39,334 nt of DNA from a virus. Positions 24,113-32,228 of the stretch are shown one piece after another. The notes below the pieces were generated by a model, which was not told the origin of the DNA, searched no databases, and worked only from the letters and a program-made list of their open reading frames with translations. The stretch covers positions 1-39,334 of IMG/VR virus record IMGVR_UViG_3300042691_004350, one strand, 5' to 3'. Made by a program: the position numbers and the translations under genes. Each line of letters opens with the position of its first letter. The first letter of the stretch is position 1.

Positions 24113-25798
24113 TTAGTCCCAACCGCCGCCCGGAATAGCTTCTATCCCAAATTTTAACGGGTCTAGGTTATATTTGATAAGTAAATCAGATCGCTGTTTC
24201 TGTGTTTTAGCATTCTTCCATTCATCAGACTGCAGCAGTTGGCTATAAGCTATTTCTTCCCGCTTAGAAATACTAGCATCTTCTGCGCTACGGAACTTTT
24301 TAGTAAAGTCCGGGGATTGGATTGGTTTACCATCTTTGCGACCCATCTCACCAGTCTGGCGATTAAATAGGATTGGTGTGTTGTCTGTATCAAACCCAGC
24401 GACTTCATAGGAAGTTTTACCACCAGCATTGTAGTAATTTGCACCAGCGTAGTCTTTGGCAGTACTAGCTCTTTTAGCTTCAATTTCAGCTTTGGTTTTC
24501 TGTAGATTCAACGCTGTTTGCGCTGCTTGACCCGGATTAGCAAGCATGGCGTATGCCACATCTAGGGCTTCTAATTGATTAGCTTGTTCTGGCAAAGAAG
24601 ATATAACTTTGCCAGCCTGTTTTATTTTCCCGTCTTTACCAGCAGCTACTGTTTCTACTATATCAATTATGACTCCACCATTAGGTCCTTTGCGAGCTAC
24701 CATGTGACTAGTAGGATCATAGTCGTCATCTTCTAAGGTTGACTGCAAAAACTTATTAAGATCACCTTTTGAATTTCTGTATGCCTTTTCAACAGCCATA
24801 GTCATCTGCTGTATTTTTCCTTTTTCAAGTCCTAATACGCCCTCAGTAATTTTATTAAAACGTTCTGGACGAATACCATACTTTGCAGCTATTGCAGCCC
24901 AATCGCCTTGCATCATCGACGGGTTAGCTTTTATGTCTTCTAAAAGTTTATCTTCTGCAACGTCTTGTTTTTCACCACGTTCATAAGTCTTTAGTTGGAA
25001 GTCACTTATTTTTTGTCTAATATCAAATTCTTGCGCTGCACGACCTTCTTGCGCTTGAGCACGTTCCTCTTGTTTAGCCATGGTGCGCAATCTCATAGCT
25101 TCCATCGGATTATCTTTAGCTATGATGTCTGCGTAACGGTTCATCAACGCTGCATCGCGCTGTGATGCACTAAGACCACCTTTGTAAGTTTTGCCAAGAT
25201 ACTCAGTAGCACCGGGGGTCATCGTCTCAGTTTCGCCGTAACGATTTAATAGCTGGCTGTATAAACCAGAGTCTTCAGGGCGTGGCGAAACAGTGTTTGC
25301 AGGGCGACTAATACCAGTATCACGAGCAGTAAGTCCACGACCAGCGTCGCTTCCCATTGCAACACTAGGAGCAGGAGCGTAAATAGGTTCGCCAGTTGTA
25401 TCATTCCTTGCGGTATTAAGAGGAACGCCTACAGCATACATCCTTGCAATCTCTTCACTACTGCGAGAGGCTGGAGCAGCGGCTTCTTCATAAGCTGGAC
25501 CGCCAAAGCTCATACCTTCTGTTCTGGTAGGAGCATCGGGATACATAATTTCTCTAACCCGATAATTAGTCGAGCCGGGGTCTATATCAAACTGATACCT
25601 AGGACGTGCTTCGCCACCAACATCAACTGTTTCTGAAGCTAGTCCACGAAGATACTCACCTTGTTGTGGTGTGTACTTCTGAAATTCTTTTTCTTTCTGT
25701 GCGGCCTCAAACTCGCGCTTTTGTTTTAGACGTTCGTACTCTTTAACCGTGTCGCTAACAGCTTCGTATCCAGTTCTAAATCCGGTTGCGAATCCCAT
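24113..25798 (-). CDS. Probable internal virion/structural protein, 561 aa
   Basis: This is a helical, charged protein with a coiled-coil N-terminus (VKEYERLKQKREFEAAQKEKEF) and long Gln/Glu/Lys-rich helices in the middle (about 190-300). No enzyme motif is visible. It lies between the S74-tailed protein and the 2201-aa protein, 2 nt and 21 nt from each. That is the place where podoviruses encode sets of internal or ejection proteins. The ribosome binding site is AGAGGTC. The structural role comes from position and composition. Confidence 0.75.
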   Translation of the reverse strand: MGFATGFRTGYEAVSDTVKEYERLKQKREFEAAQKEKEFQKYTPQQGEYLRGLASETVDVGGEARPRYQFDIDPGSTNYRVREIMYPDAPTRTEGMSFGGPAYEEAAAPASRSSEEIARMYAVGVPLNTARNDTTGEPIYAPAPSVAMGSDAGRGLTARDTGISRPANTVSPRPEDSGLYSQLLNRYGETETMTPGATEYLGKTYKGGLSASQRDAALMNRYADIIAKDNPMEAMRLRTMAKQEERAQAQEGRAAQEFDIRQKISDFQLKTYERGEKQDVAEDKLLEDIKANPSMMQGDWAAIAAKYGIRPERFNKITEGVLGLEKGKIQQMTMAVEKAYRNSKGDLNKFLQSTLEDDDYDPTSHMVARKGPNGGVIIDIVETVAAGKDGKIKQAGKVISSLPEQANQLEALDVAYAMLANPGQAAQTALNLQKTKAEIEAKRASTAKDYAGANYYNAGGKTSYEVAGFDTDNTPILFNRQTGEMGRKDGKPIQSPDFTKKFRSAEDASISKREEIAYSQLLQSDEWKNAKTQKQRSDLLIKYNLDPLKFGIEAIPGGGWD

Positions 25799-25800
25799 AA

Positions 25801-26829
25801 TTAGACCTCTTCCATTTCCATGCCGAGCATCGCGTAGTTAACGACTTTAATGCCGTCGTGCATTGTCTCAACGGCGTCAGGGAACACCTTCTCAACGTCT
25901 TGCGCCATAACACCACGGAAGCGTTTATCAGGTATGTGAGTATAGTTAAACTCATAGATAGGCAACTGTGTACGGAAGTGAGTACCGACACGCTCAATGT
26001 TTTCTTTAATGCGAATGTCAGAACCAGCCATTAAATACGCGGTACCAGCCCTAGCACCAGCACCTAATAACGAACCAAATATCTCGTTTTGGTTGTTCAT
26101 AGATTGACCGTACAACTGACCTTGAGTATTGAGAATCTGGCTCTGTCCTTGAATTTGCTGTCCTAAACCTTGTCCAATCATGCTAGCGCCGGAGCCGAAG
26201 CCTTGATTAAACTGATTACCCGGCATCATGTAAGAATTTGCAGCGGCGTTACCAGCATTAGTAGCACCACCATAAGCAGCAGTTGACGCGCCGGGTAAGC
26301 CACGACCAAGCCCAGCCACGTCCAGTTTACGAGCGTATCCCATCTGTTGTGCTTGTTGACGTGTACCTGTCATAGCGGCTGCGCGTTGCGCGGCTAGACC
26401 GAGATTGGCTTGGCTCTGTGTAGAAGCGAACCTGCCGGAGTTTGGATTAACACCCATACCTGCCATAGCGCGTTGTTGTGCTCCTTGTGTAGCAGTAAAG
26501 GCTCGGCCTACATCAGCAGCAGCTTTAGAAGCTAGCTCATTCCTGTAAGCGTCTGTGTCAAAGCGTTGTGCTTCGGCAGCTAGTCCACGTTCTACTGGCC
26601 TATAAGTAGACCGCATATAATCGTAGTAATCCCGCGCTTGCCCCATCTGCTCTTCTTGAGCTTGCTGTTGAGTTCTAGCGATTCCTTGGATTAACGGAGC
26701 TAGTTCAGCGTACTGCTGCCGACTAAAAGCAAGTTGCTCTTTTCCTAGAGCGCCCATTATTTGCGCCGACTCCCGACTAGCCTGAGCTAGTGGGGCGTAG
26801 TCTGGTGGTGGTGCTGATTTTCCGCCCAT
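25801..26829 (-). CDS. Virion protein with C-terminal peptidase S74 (intramolecular chaperone) domain
   Basis: In this 342-aa protein, residues 1-265 are Ala/Gln/Gly-rich and helical (MGGKSAPPPDYAPLAQASRE...), as in minor virion proteins of podovirus-like phages. Residues 270-342 are a peptidase S74 domain beginning SDIRIKENIERVG, with Ser270 and Lys275 in the positions of the self-cleaving Ser-Lys pair, and YEFNYTHIP and GVMAQDVEKVFPDAV after it. S74 domains fold trimeric fibres or spikes and then cut themselves off. Here the domain is on a short, non-fibre-like body. The ribosome binding site is AGGATATTGAT. Confidence 0.85.
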   Translation of the reverse strand: MGGKSAPPPDYAPLAQASRESAQIMGALGKEQLAFSRQQYAELAPLIQGIARTQQQAQEEQMGQARDYYDYMRSTYRPVERGLAAEAQRFDTDAYRNELASKAAADVGRAFTATQGAQQRAMAGMGVNPNSGRFASTQSQANLGLAAQRAAAMTGTRQQAQQMGYARKLDVAGLGRGLPGASTAAYGGATNAGNAAANSYMMPGNQFNQGFGSGASMIGQGLGQQIQGQSQILNTQGQLYGQSMNNQNEIFGSLLGAGARAGTAYLMAGSDIRIKENIERVGTHFRTQLPIYEFNYTHIPDKRFRGVMAQDVEKVFPDAVETMHDGIKVVNYAMLGMEMEEV

Positions 26830-26830
26830 A

Positions 26831-27250
26831 TCAATATCCTCTCTTTAGCCACTTGCATTTGTCCGCTGTCATGACTAAAACCATCAAATCCGCTTCGGGA
26901 GCGGCGTCTTTCATTACGAATTCTTCTTCAAATCCCACCTTCTTATCAAACGCTATTATATGCGGTTCATTGGTAGGTACTAGCCCTGTTAGCCTTTTTA
27001 ATCCTAGTTGTCTAAAGCAGTAGTCGCCTACAACAAAAAACAGGGAGAACAAAGTCTTATTTGGCTTATCGATAGCAATATGGCAAAACGCATTGGCTCC
27101 ATTTATTTGGTGGACAACAATACCTGCAACTATCACTCCGCCTTGCTCTACTCCAAAAGCGTTGTACCCTTCCCAAGCTACCCGCTGTGTGACTCTACCC
27201 GCCACCCAATCAGCTACACGCTCTCGATCATAAAGAATTAGGTTAGCCAT
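26831..27250 (-). CDS. GNAT-like acetyltransferase
   Basis: In this 139-aa protein, VIVAGIVVHQ and an acetyl-CoA-side helix region (VVGDYCFRQLGLKRLTGLVP), followed by AFDKKVGFEEEFVMKD, fit the GNAT fold with a shortened N-terminus. GNATs move an acetyl group from acetyl-CoA to an amine. Phage copies between tail genes are known, with unclear targets. It is followed after 1 nt by the S74 protein gene. The upstream gap of 39 nt holds no good ribosome binding site. The substrate could be a virion or host protein. Confidence 0.72.
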   Translation of the reverse strand: MANLILYDRERVADWVAGRVTQRVAWEGYNAFGVEQGGVIVAGIVVHQINGANAFCHIAIDKPNKTLFSLFFVVGDYCFRQLGLKRLTGLVPTNEPHIIAFDKKVGFEEEFVMKDAAPEADLMVLVMTADKCKWLKRGY

Positions 27251-27289
27251 GCGCTGTGTATATCACAAAGTTAGCAATATGTGAAGAGG

Positions 27290-27478
27290 TTACTCTGATA
27301 ATGTCGGCTTTGGTGCGCTTTCTTTGACTGCTTTTATAGCGTCGTAAAACTCTTGTACTTTTGGTAACTCGCCGTTATCCATAGCATGCCACAACATATC
27401 CAGTTGATCGGCGATCTTTGGGTAAGTCCTAGCCCTTACTCTTGCGTAGTCAGTGCGGTGGGTAATTTTGTTGGTCAT
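27290..27478 (-). CDS. Small tail-associated protein, 62 aa
   Basis: The sequence (YPKIADQLDMLWHAMDNGELPK, then FYDAIKAVKES) follows a pattern common in short phage proteins encoded right after tail fibres: an ADQLDMLWxAM helix followed by a FYDxIKxVK helix. The ATG overlaps the previous stop by 4 nt and has GAGGTAGTGGT as ribosome binding site. It probably helps tail-fibre assembly. The pattern is recognised, but the function is not established. Confidence 0.72.
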   Translation of the reverse strand: MTNKITHRTDYARVRARTYPKIADQLDMLWHAMDNGELPKVQEFYDAIKAVKESAPKPTLSE

Positions 27479-27825
27479 ACCACTACCTCGTATTGTCTAT
27501 CGAGGTAAGGAAAGCATTGAAGCAGGAATCTGTTCATTCCGGGGCTAAAGTCTAGCTCAGTATTACCTGCAGCGATTGGATAAGAAACCCCCTCTATAAT
27601 TAAAGTACCTGCCACTGGCACTCCTGTAAGTAGGTTGCCCACAATCTCCGCAGGATTAGGTAAGCGTTCTGCAAGTTGGTCTTCTAGCACGTACTGCTTT
27701 CTAGGATCACCTACCGCTTCGATAGAAGAGTATTGGTCATACGCAGAGGCGTCTATCTCCATCCCAGCTGAATTAAAGGAATAAATTATTTTGCCATGAG
27801 TATCGTAAAAAGTTTTCTCGTCCAT
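27475..27825 (-). CDS. Hypothetical tail-associated protein, 116 aa
   Basis: It encodes MDEKTFYDTHGKIIYSFNSA..., a beta-rich acidic protein with a likely C-terminal barrel-like part (VAGTLIIEGVSYPIAAGNTE). No motif recognised. It lies 1 nt after the repeat-fibre gene and overlaps the next gene by 4 nt, so it is translated with them. It may be a fibre chaperone or small tail part, judged from position only. Confidence 0.7.
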   Translation of the reverse strand: MDEKTFYDTHGKIIYSFNSAGMEIDASAYDQYSSIEAVGDPRKQYVLEDQLAERLPNPAEIVGNLLTGVPVAGTLIIEGVSYPIAAGNTELDFSPGMNRFLLQCFPYLDRQYEVVV

Positions 27826-27826
27826 A

Positions 27827-29290
27827 TTATTTTTTCAGAATAAAGACTGACCATTGGAACGCGGTAAAAGCAGTTACGCCATCATTACTAAAGTTAGACG
27901 CAACATAAGAAATTTGTGCACCAGCGCCCGTGTCTTGAAAAGCAACAGTTAAGTCACCCCACAAGCTATCCCATCCACCATTTGATTGGGAAGCAGATAA
28001 AGCAGTAGCAGCTTGAACGTCATCGTACACAGTCCCGTTTCTTCTAATGCGTAAAAATGCTACAGGGTTTCCATTGTTTGTGTTTACTATATTGGAGTCT
28101 GCAAACCCACGACAGACTGCGAGGACGCTAGAGTTAGCTGGCGGGGTAAAAGTTATTGTAGCGCCGTTTACAAAAGTTGCAGCGGTAACTGCGAAGTCAC
28201 CTATCTTTGCTGTTGTAACGGCTAAGTTTCCTATCTTTGCTTCTTCAACAGCTAACGCAGCGATCTTCGCCGAGTCAACTGCCAGTGCGGCGATCTTGGC
28301 GTTGGTAACAGCTAAGTTAGCAATCTGTGCGCTGGTTACAGCAAGGGCGTCAATCTTCGCAGTAGTAACAGCTAAGTTAGCAATCTTCGCATTAGTAACC
28401 GCAAGAGAATCAATCTTCGCAGTAGTAACAGCTAGGTCGGTAATTTTTCCAGTGGTTACAGCCAAGTCGCCAATCTTTGCGGAAGTAACAGCTAGGGCAT
28501 CTATCTTTGCTTCTGTTACTGCCAGCGCAGCGATCTTTGCGGAAGTAACAGCCAGCGAATTTATCTTCGCGCTAGTTACAGCTAAGTCATCTAGCTTTAG
28601 GCTATTAACAGCCAAGTTAGCTATTTTTGCATTGTCTACAGCGAGGTTTCTTATCTTGGCGTTACCAATAGTCGCATCAGCAATCCATGCTTCTTTAATA
28701 TAAGTACCAGCAGGGATAGTGACGCCATTAATTACTGTAGGCGAATCTAGTTGGAAAAACGGAGCAGGACCAGTAACTCCATATTCATTCGACAAAGCGT
28801 TGATGTAGTACTCAGGGTCAGTGCCAGTCTGCCCCACAACACCAGCGGTAGAGTTGTAAGGACCAGCTAAATTCTCTGTATTAACAAACCTAATCCAGTA
28901 ATAACGAGTAGCGCTTGATCCGATAGCGTGAGTAAACGTAACACCACCAGACATTCCAACTAAAGCTTTTGCAGAGAAATCGTTTGTGGCTGCTGCCCAG
29001 ACTTCTGTGTATGCGTGACCATTATAGTTAGGGGTGTTCCATGTAACGATAATATTATCTAGCGCACCAGTAGCTGCTAAACCAGTTGGTACTGTTGGGT
29101 CTTCTACAGAATAAACAGTAGGTAGTATAAGACTACCACTTGGTGTGGTTCCTATTACTCCACCAGCCCGTAACTCTTTGACTGTTACAAATCTATCCTC
29201 ATCACCATTGGTGATGTACTCACGTACTTTATCTAAAAAGTTACGTAAATCGTTTGGAATAGTCGAAGAGACTCTTGGCAGACTACGCAA
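27827..29290 (-). CDS. Tail fibre-like protein: fibronectin III domain plus decapeptide repeats, 487 aa
   Basis: The best start is TTG at 29290: GAGGAG sits 7 nt before it, inside the end of the previous gene. Another in-frame TTG at 29296 is too close to that site. Domains: short helical start; a fibronectin type III-like domain (about 65-155, beginning PTVPTGLAATGALDNIIVTW); a linker; fifteen full decapeptide repeats of the form (N/D/A/S)LAVTxAKIx (about 214-370); then a compact C-terminal beta domain. The repeats probably form a long fibrous shaft. A receptor-binding or adhesin role is inferred. Confidence 0.8.
   Translation of the reverse strand: MRSLPRVSSTIPNDLRNFLDKVREYITNGDEDRFVTVKELRAGGVIGTTPSGSLILPTVYSVEDPTVPTGLAATGALDNIIVTWNTPNYNGHAYTEVWAAATNDFSAKALVGMSGGVTFTHAIGSSATRYYWIRFVNTENLAGPYNSTAGVVGQTGTDPEYYINALSNEYGVTGPAPFFQLDSPTVINGVTIPAGTYIKEAWIADATIGNAKIRNLAVDNAKIANLAVNSLKLDDLAVTSAKINSLAVTSAKIAALAVTEAKIDALAVTSAKIGDLAVTTGKITDLAVTTAKIDSLAVTNAKIANLAVTTAKIDALAVTSAQIANLAVTNAKIAALAVDSAKIAALAVEEAKIGNLAVTTAKIGDFAVTAATFVNGATITFTPPANSSVLAVCRGFADSNIVNTNNGNPVAFLRIRRNGTVYDDVQAATALSASQSNGGWDSLWGDLTVAFQDTGAGAQISYVASNFSNDGVTAFTAFQWSVFILKK
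28182..28649 (-). repeat. 30-bp tandem coding repeat (about 15.6 units)
   Basis: Fifteen full 30-bp units and a partial one encode decapeptides such as NLAVTTAKID and ALAVTSAKIG. Units differ mostly at third positions and at two variable residues, so they are an old, in-frame expansion. The array sits in the shaft of the fibre-like protein and would let shaft length change by whole units. Confidence 0.9.
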
Positions 29291-31904
29291 TTGCAAACTC
29301 CTCTATTGCTTGCGCTATAGCTATAGAAAAAACTTCCGAAGTGCCTTCTATTTGCACTTCAAAGTCACGCCCTTCTTTGCTTGGCAATCTAAACGGCTCA
29401 CGACTAGCTACAGTCTGTGTGTGAAACGGAGTAGTAGAATCATCACAATAGAATTTAGCTGTTACGGGATAAGTTTCTGCGTCAATTTTGGCAAACGAGA
29501 ACCCCATAATAAACGGCGAAGTAAATTTTTTTGACCGCCATATATACGCTAAATTATTTCCGTCGTACCATTTTTTAAGCGTGTTATTTGCGAACGCTAA
29601 AAATAACTGGTCACGCAGTAAATCACTATACCCCGCAGTAGCATAGATATTATGCAAAATAAACTGCTGGGATATTAAGTCATACACAAACCCGCCTTGG
29701 GTGGTGCCTGTATCATAAAACGCTATGTATTTATTGTCGTGGTGATATGCGTGTATTGAAGAAGGATTAAACCCTTGCCATTGTGCACGGCTGAACATCA
29801 TTTCAGTTACTAGTTTAGAACCACCAGAAGACAACATAACAAGCCCATCAGGGCTAGCGTACATAACAACGCCGCTATAGCTAACAATGCTTCGTTTAGA
29901 TGCGCACGACTGTTCTATATCGGACTTAACCACAATCATGCTGTCAGGGTGCGACCCTTGGATAAAGTACGGAACACCCTTTGTTAAAACAGCGAGAGTT
30001 GTGTCCATACGCCCCAAACCAACTACAGGGTAGTCTACAGTTTGTACATAGGATTCAGGCCAAGCGTGTGGATGGTAAGGGTCACAAAAATAAATATCAC
30101 GCCCAGTAAAACCAGCCATAATACCGTTTGGTAAATTGACTAGCCCTGTTAGTGTTTTAGGTGGTTCCGCCCATCCTGTTACTGGCATTTCTTCGCTCAA
30201 ATCATCTGGCGATATTTCGTCTACATACGATGTTTGCGCGGAAGGTATTTCAGCTACAAACAAATAAACTCCGTTTACAGAACGATATATTCTACGAGCA
30301 GTTAGTATGTACCCGCTATATCCCCCTGATGGTTCGAAGTTACTTAGCGTAACAGACTGGTCTTTATACACATCCACCGATAATGATGGATCAGCAGGAC
30401 CACTTTCGAATTCAAATCCAGACACTTTGCTAACCCATGTGTACGTATACACACGAGATTCAGGAACGCTAGTGGTATCGGTGTACCCAGCAGCGGACAG
30501 GGTAAAATATGAATTTGTAGAAGCAGTAGGGTATACGCCGCCTCTAAAACGTATATTAGCTGTAGTACCCCTAGTAATTGTCTCTATTAACAACGCAGAT
30601 GAATCATCGCCCAAAGGAGTAATAGAACAACCGGGTATATTCAAAAACAATGTTGAATTACTCTGTACTTCGACTTTGGTTTCTGAAGTCGAGTTGAGTG
30701 TTAGTGCGTAAAACTTACCTTTTACGTAAGTGTCAAAGTCACTAAGGGTAAGAATAATCCTAGCTGTTCCCGCAGTATCTTTAGCAGCTGCTACAGGGTA
30801 CTTAGTTTCTTGTTCGGTGTCCGCTTCGCCCAAAATTAAATTTAGCTTACCTACAACAGACGGAGATGCAGTGCTCTGCCCATATATAGCTGGAGTTATA
30901 ACTACTGACCCGCCGTAAGCCGCAATAGTTAACGCTCCGCTGTAAGGGCTAACAAAATTGGCGTTTAGCCAAGTAGCGAAGTTGGCCGCAGTAGCAAATG
31001 GTCCGGGGGCTAATTGATTAAAGACAGTCGTCAGTACACCAGAAGTGTTTGTGGCCACTAACCTTATCCGCAAAGCGCTGTCTATAGACGCCCATTGGCT
31101 TTGTTTAATAACGTAAAGTGGTTGGTCACGCGTGGTGCCGCTTGCAGACAAATCAAGTGCGTTATATGTAAAACTACCTGTTGTAGTGTACGAAGTCGAC
31201 GACCCAGTTATACCACGAAATAATATCGTCGCCGCAGTACCCGTTGCTGTAGTAGTTACGATTACATCGTTCAAATCGACTGTAGCAGCTACATTAGCTA
31301 CAAGAGAGTTAATCCTATCTTTTACATACGTTGTCCTGTTAGTAGCTGGCAAAGAAGGCAGAGTAACAGTAGTGTAAGACGTACCATCATTTAAACTTAT
31401 CTCAAGCCCTGCTGTAGTTAAGTTCGCAAGAGCCGAAGCGTCTAGGATAAGTTCTGCTGCGTATGATGAAGCAGTAAACTCAGGAACTGTAGCTTGCAAA
31501 GAAGTTTTTGGGTTGGGGACGCCCAGTGGTATCGTCGCAGCAGGATAGGGAGAAGAAGCTAGCGCGATGGTGTTATATGTGGCTTTAGGGGGACCATCAC
31601 CTGTGTAGAATGTCCACTCTACTGGGTCGCCAGCTATCTGTCCACGACATACGTTTACATCAAAGTTCCAGCTAAACCAATACCTCTCATCAGCATCGAC
31701 ATCCTGTCCATAACGATAGATTGTAGTTGGCGTACCCGCGCTAGACAAAGTTAAAATCGCAGTATTAGACACTCCGGGGAGTGAAACTAATGGCCCAGTA
31801 AACACAGGGCAATTTAGAGCGATCTGAGCTTGATTATCTTGAAGATAACGAGGGGGTGTTCTAGGAGAAATCCCGCCAAAGTTTTTAACGCTAATAGCGG
31901 TCAT
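29283..31904 (-). CDS. Tail nozzle/tubular protein B-like virion protein, 873 aa
   Basis: This is a beta-rich 873-aa protein. Its start, MTAISVKNFGGISPRTPPRY, followed by a DNQAQIALNC segment and LPGV, resembles the opening of podovirus nozzle proteins such as T7 gp12. The later part has propeller-like turns (YFCDPYHPHAWPESY, MYASPDGLVMLSSGG, KYIAFYDT). The nozzle closes the tail tube and carries fibres. The match is by general look, not alignment. It overlaps the next gene by 8 nt or more. The ribosome binding site is AAGGACTAGTT. Confidence 0.65.
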   Translation of the reverse strand: MTAISVKNFGGISPRTPPRYLQDNQAQIALNCPVFTGPLVSLPGVSNTAILTLSSAGTPTTIYRYGQDVDADERYWFSWNFDVNVCRGQIAGDPVEWTFYTGDGPPKATYNTIALASSPYPAATIPLGVPNPKTSLQATVPEFTASSYAAELILDASALANLTTAGLEISLNDGTSYTTVTLPSLPATNRTTYVKDRINSLVANVAATVDLNDVIVTTTATGTAATILFRGITGSSTSYTTTGSFTYNALDLSASGTTRDQPLYVIKQSQWASIDSALRIRLVATNTSGVLTTVFNQLAPGPFATAANFATWLNANFVSPYSGALTIAAYGGSVVITPAIYGQSTASPSVVGKLNLILGEADTEQETKYPVAAAKDTAGTARIILTLSDFDTYVKGKFYALTLNSTSETKVEVQSNSTLFLNIPGCSITPLGDDSSALLIETITRGTTANIRFRGGVYPTASTNSYFTLSAAGYTDTTSVPESRVYTYTWVSKVSGFEFESGPADPSLSVDVYKDQSVTLSNFEPSGGYSGYILTARRIYRSVNGVYLFVAEIPSAQTSYVDEISPDDLSEEMPVTGWAEPPKTLTGLVNLPNGIMAGFTGRDIYFCDPYHPHAWPESYVQTVDYPVVGLGRMDTTLAVLTKGVPYFIQGSHPDSMIVVKSDIEQSCASKRSIVSYSGVVMYASPDGLVMLSSGGSKLVTEMMFSRAQWQGFNPSSIHAYHHDNKYIAFYDTGTTQGGFVYDLISQQFILHNIYATAGYSDLLRDQLFLAFANNTLKKWYDGNNLAYIWRSKKFTSPFIMGFSFAKIDAETYPVTAKFYCDDSTTPFHTQTVASREPFRLPSKEGRDFEVQIEGTSEVFSIAIAQAIEEFAIA

Positions 31905-31913
31905 AACTAGTCC

Positions 31914-32228
31914 TTATTCGCCAACGTTCCACGAGATGCCAGTCTTTACCGCGAGGCCAGTAACCGCAAGACCAATCACTGCTAGCAACCCCCACATCAG
32001 ACCTTTCTTAATAAGGTCCCTACGTAATTCTTCCCAAAACTTTGTCTGCGCCCTAGCAGCGGTAATCATTTCTTCGTGGTATCTACGATGCCCAAGAGTG
32101 TCTACATTACCAAACTCGTCTTCAGGAAACGCGCTTTTGATAACTTTGAGGTCAGCTAACGCTTGTTCTAATTGCTCTTCTATATAAGTAAAAGCGCTTT
32201 CAGTATCGTCCGTCTTAGGTGCTGGCAT
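31914..32228 (-). CDS. Membrane protein with C-terminal TM segment, 104 aa
   Basis: Residues 1-75 are helical and charged, with a DTLGHRRYHEEM motif, then one transmembrane segment (about 76-95, GLMWGLLAVIGLAVTGLAVK). The start overlaps the glycosyltransferase gene by 14 nt, behind GGAGTTAGAGA. I recall similar small phage membrane proteins encoded near lysis or structural genes. A holin helper or virion-membrane role is possible but not shown. Confidence 0.7.
   Translation of the reverse strand: MPAPKTDDTESAFTYIEEQLEQALADLKVIKSAFPEDEFGNVDTLGHRRYHEEMITAARAQTKFWEELRRDLIKKGLMWGLLAVIGLAVTGLAVKTGISWNVGE

Noticed and set aside
27257-27285. Possible minus-strand promoter TTCACA-17 bp-TATACA before the GNAT gene
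   Set aside because: The transcript start would fall almost on the start codon at 27250, leaving no leader, and the -10 match is partial. It is likely chance in an AT-rich gap, though a leaderless transcript cannot be ruled out.
28047-28703. Long plus-strand open frame (218 codons) opposite the fibre repeats
   Set aside because: It is the antisense of the 30-bp tandem repeats. Periodic coding sequence keeps the opposite frame open, and there is no ribosome binding site.
30307-30711. Plus-strand 134-codon frame within the nozzle-like gene
   Set aside because: It lies wholly antisense to a long coherent structural gene and has no start context.
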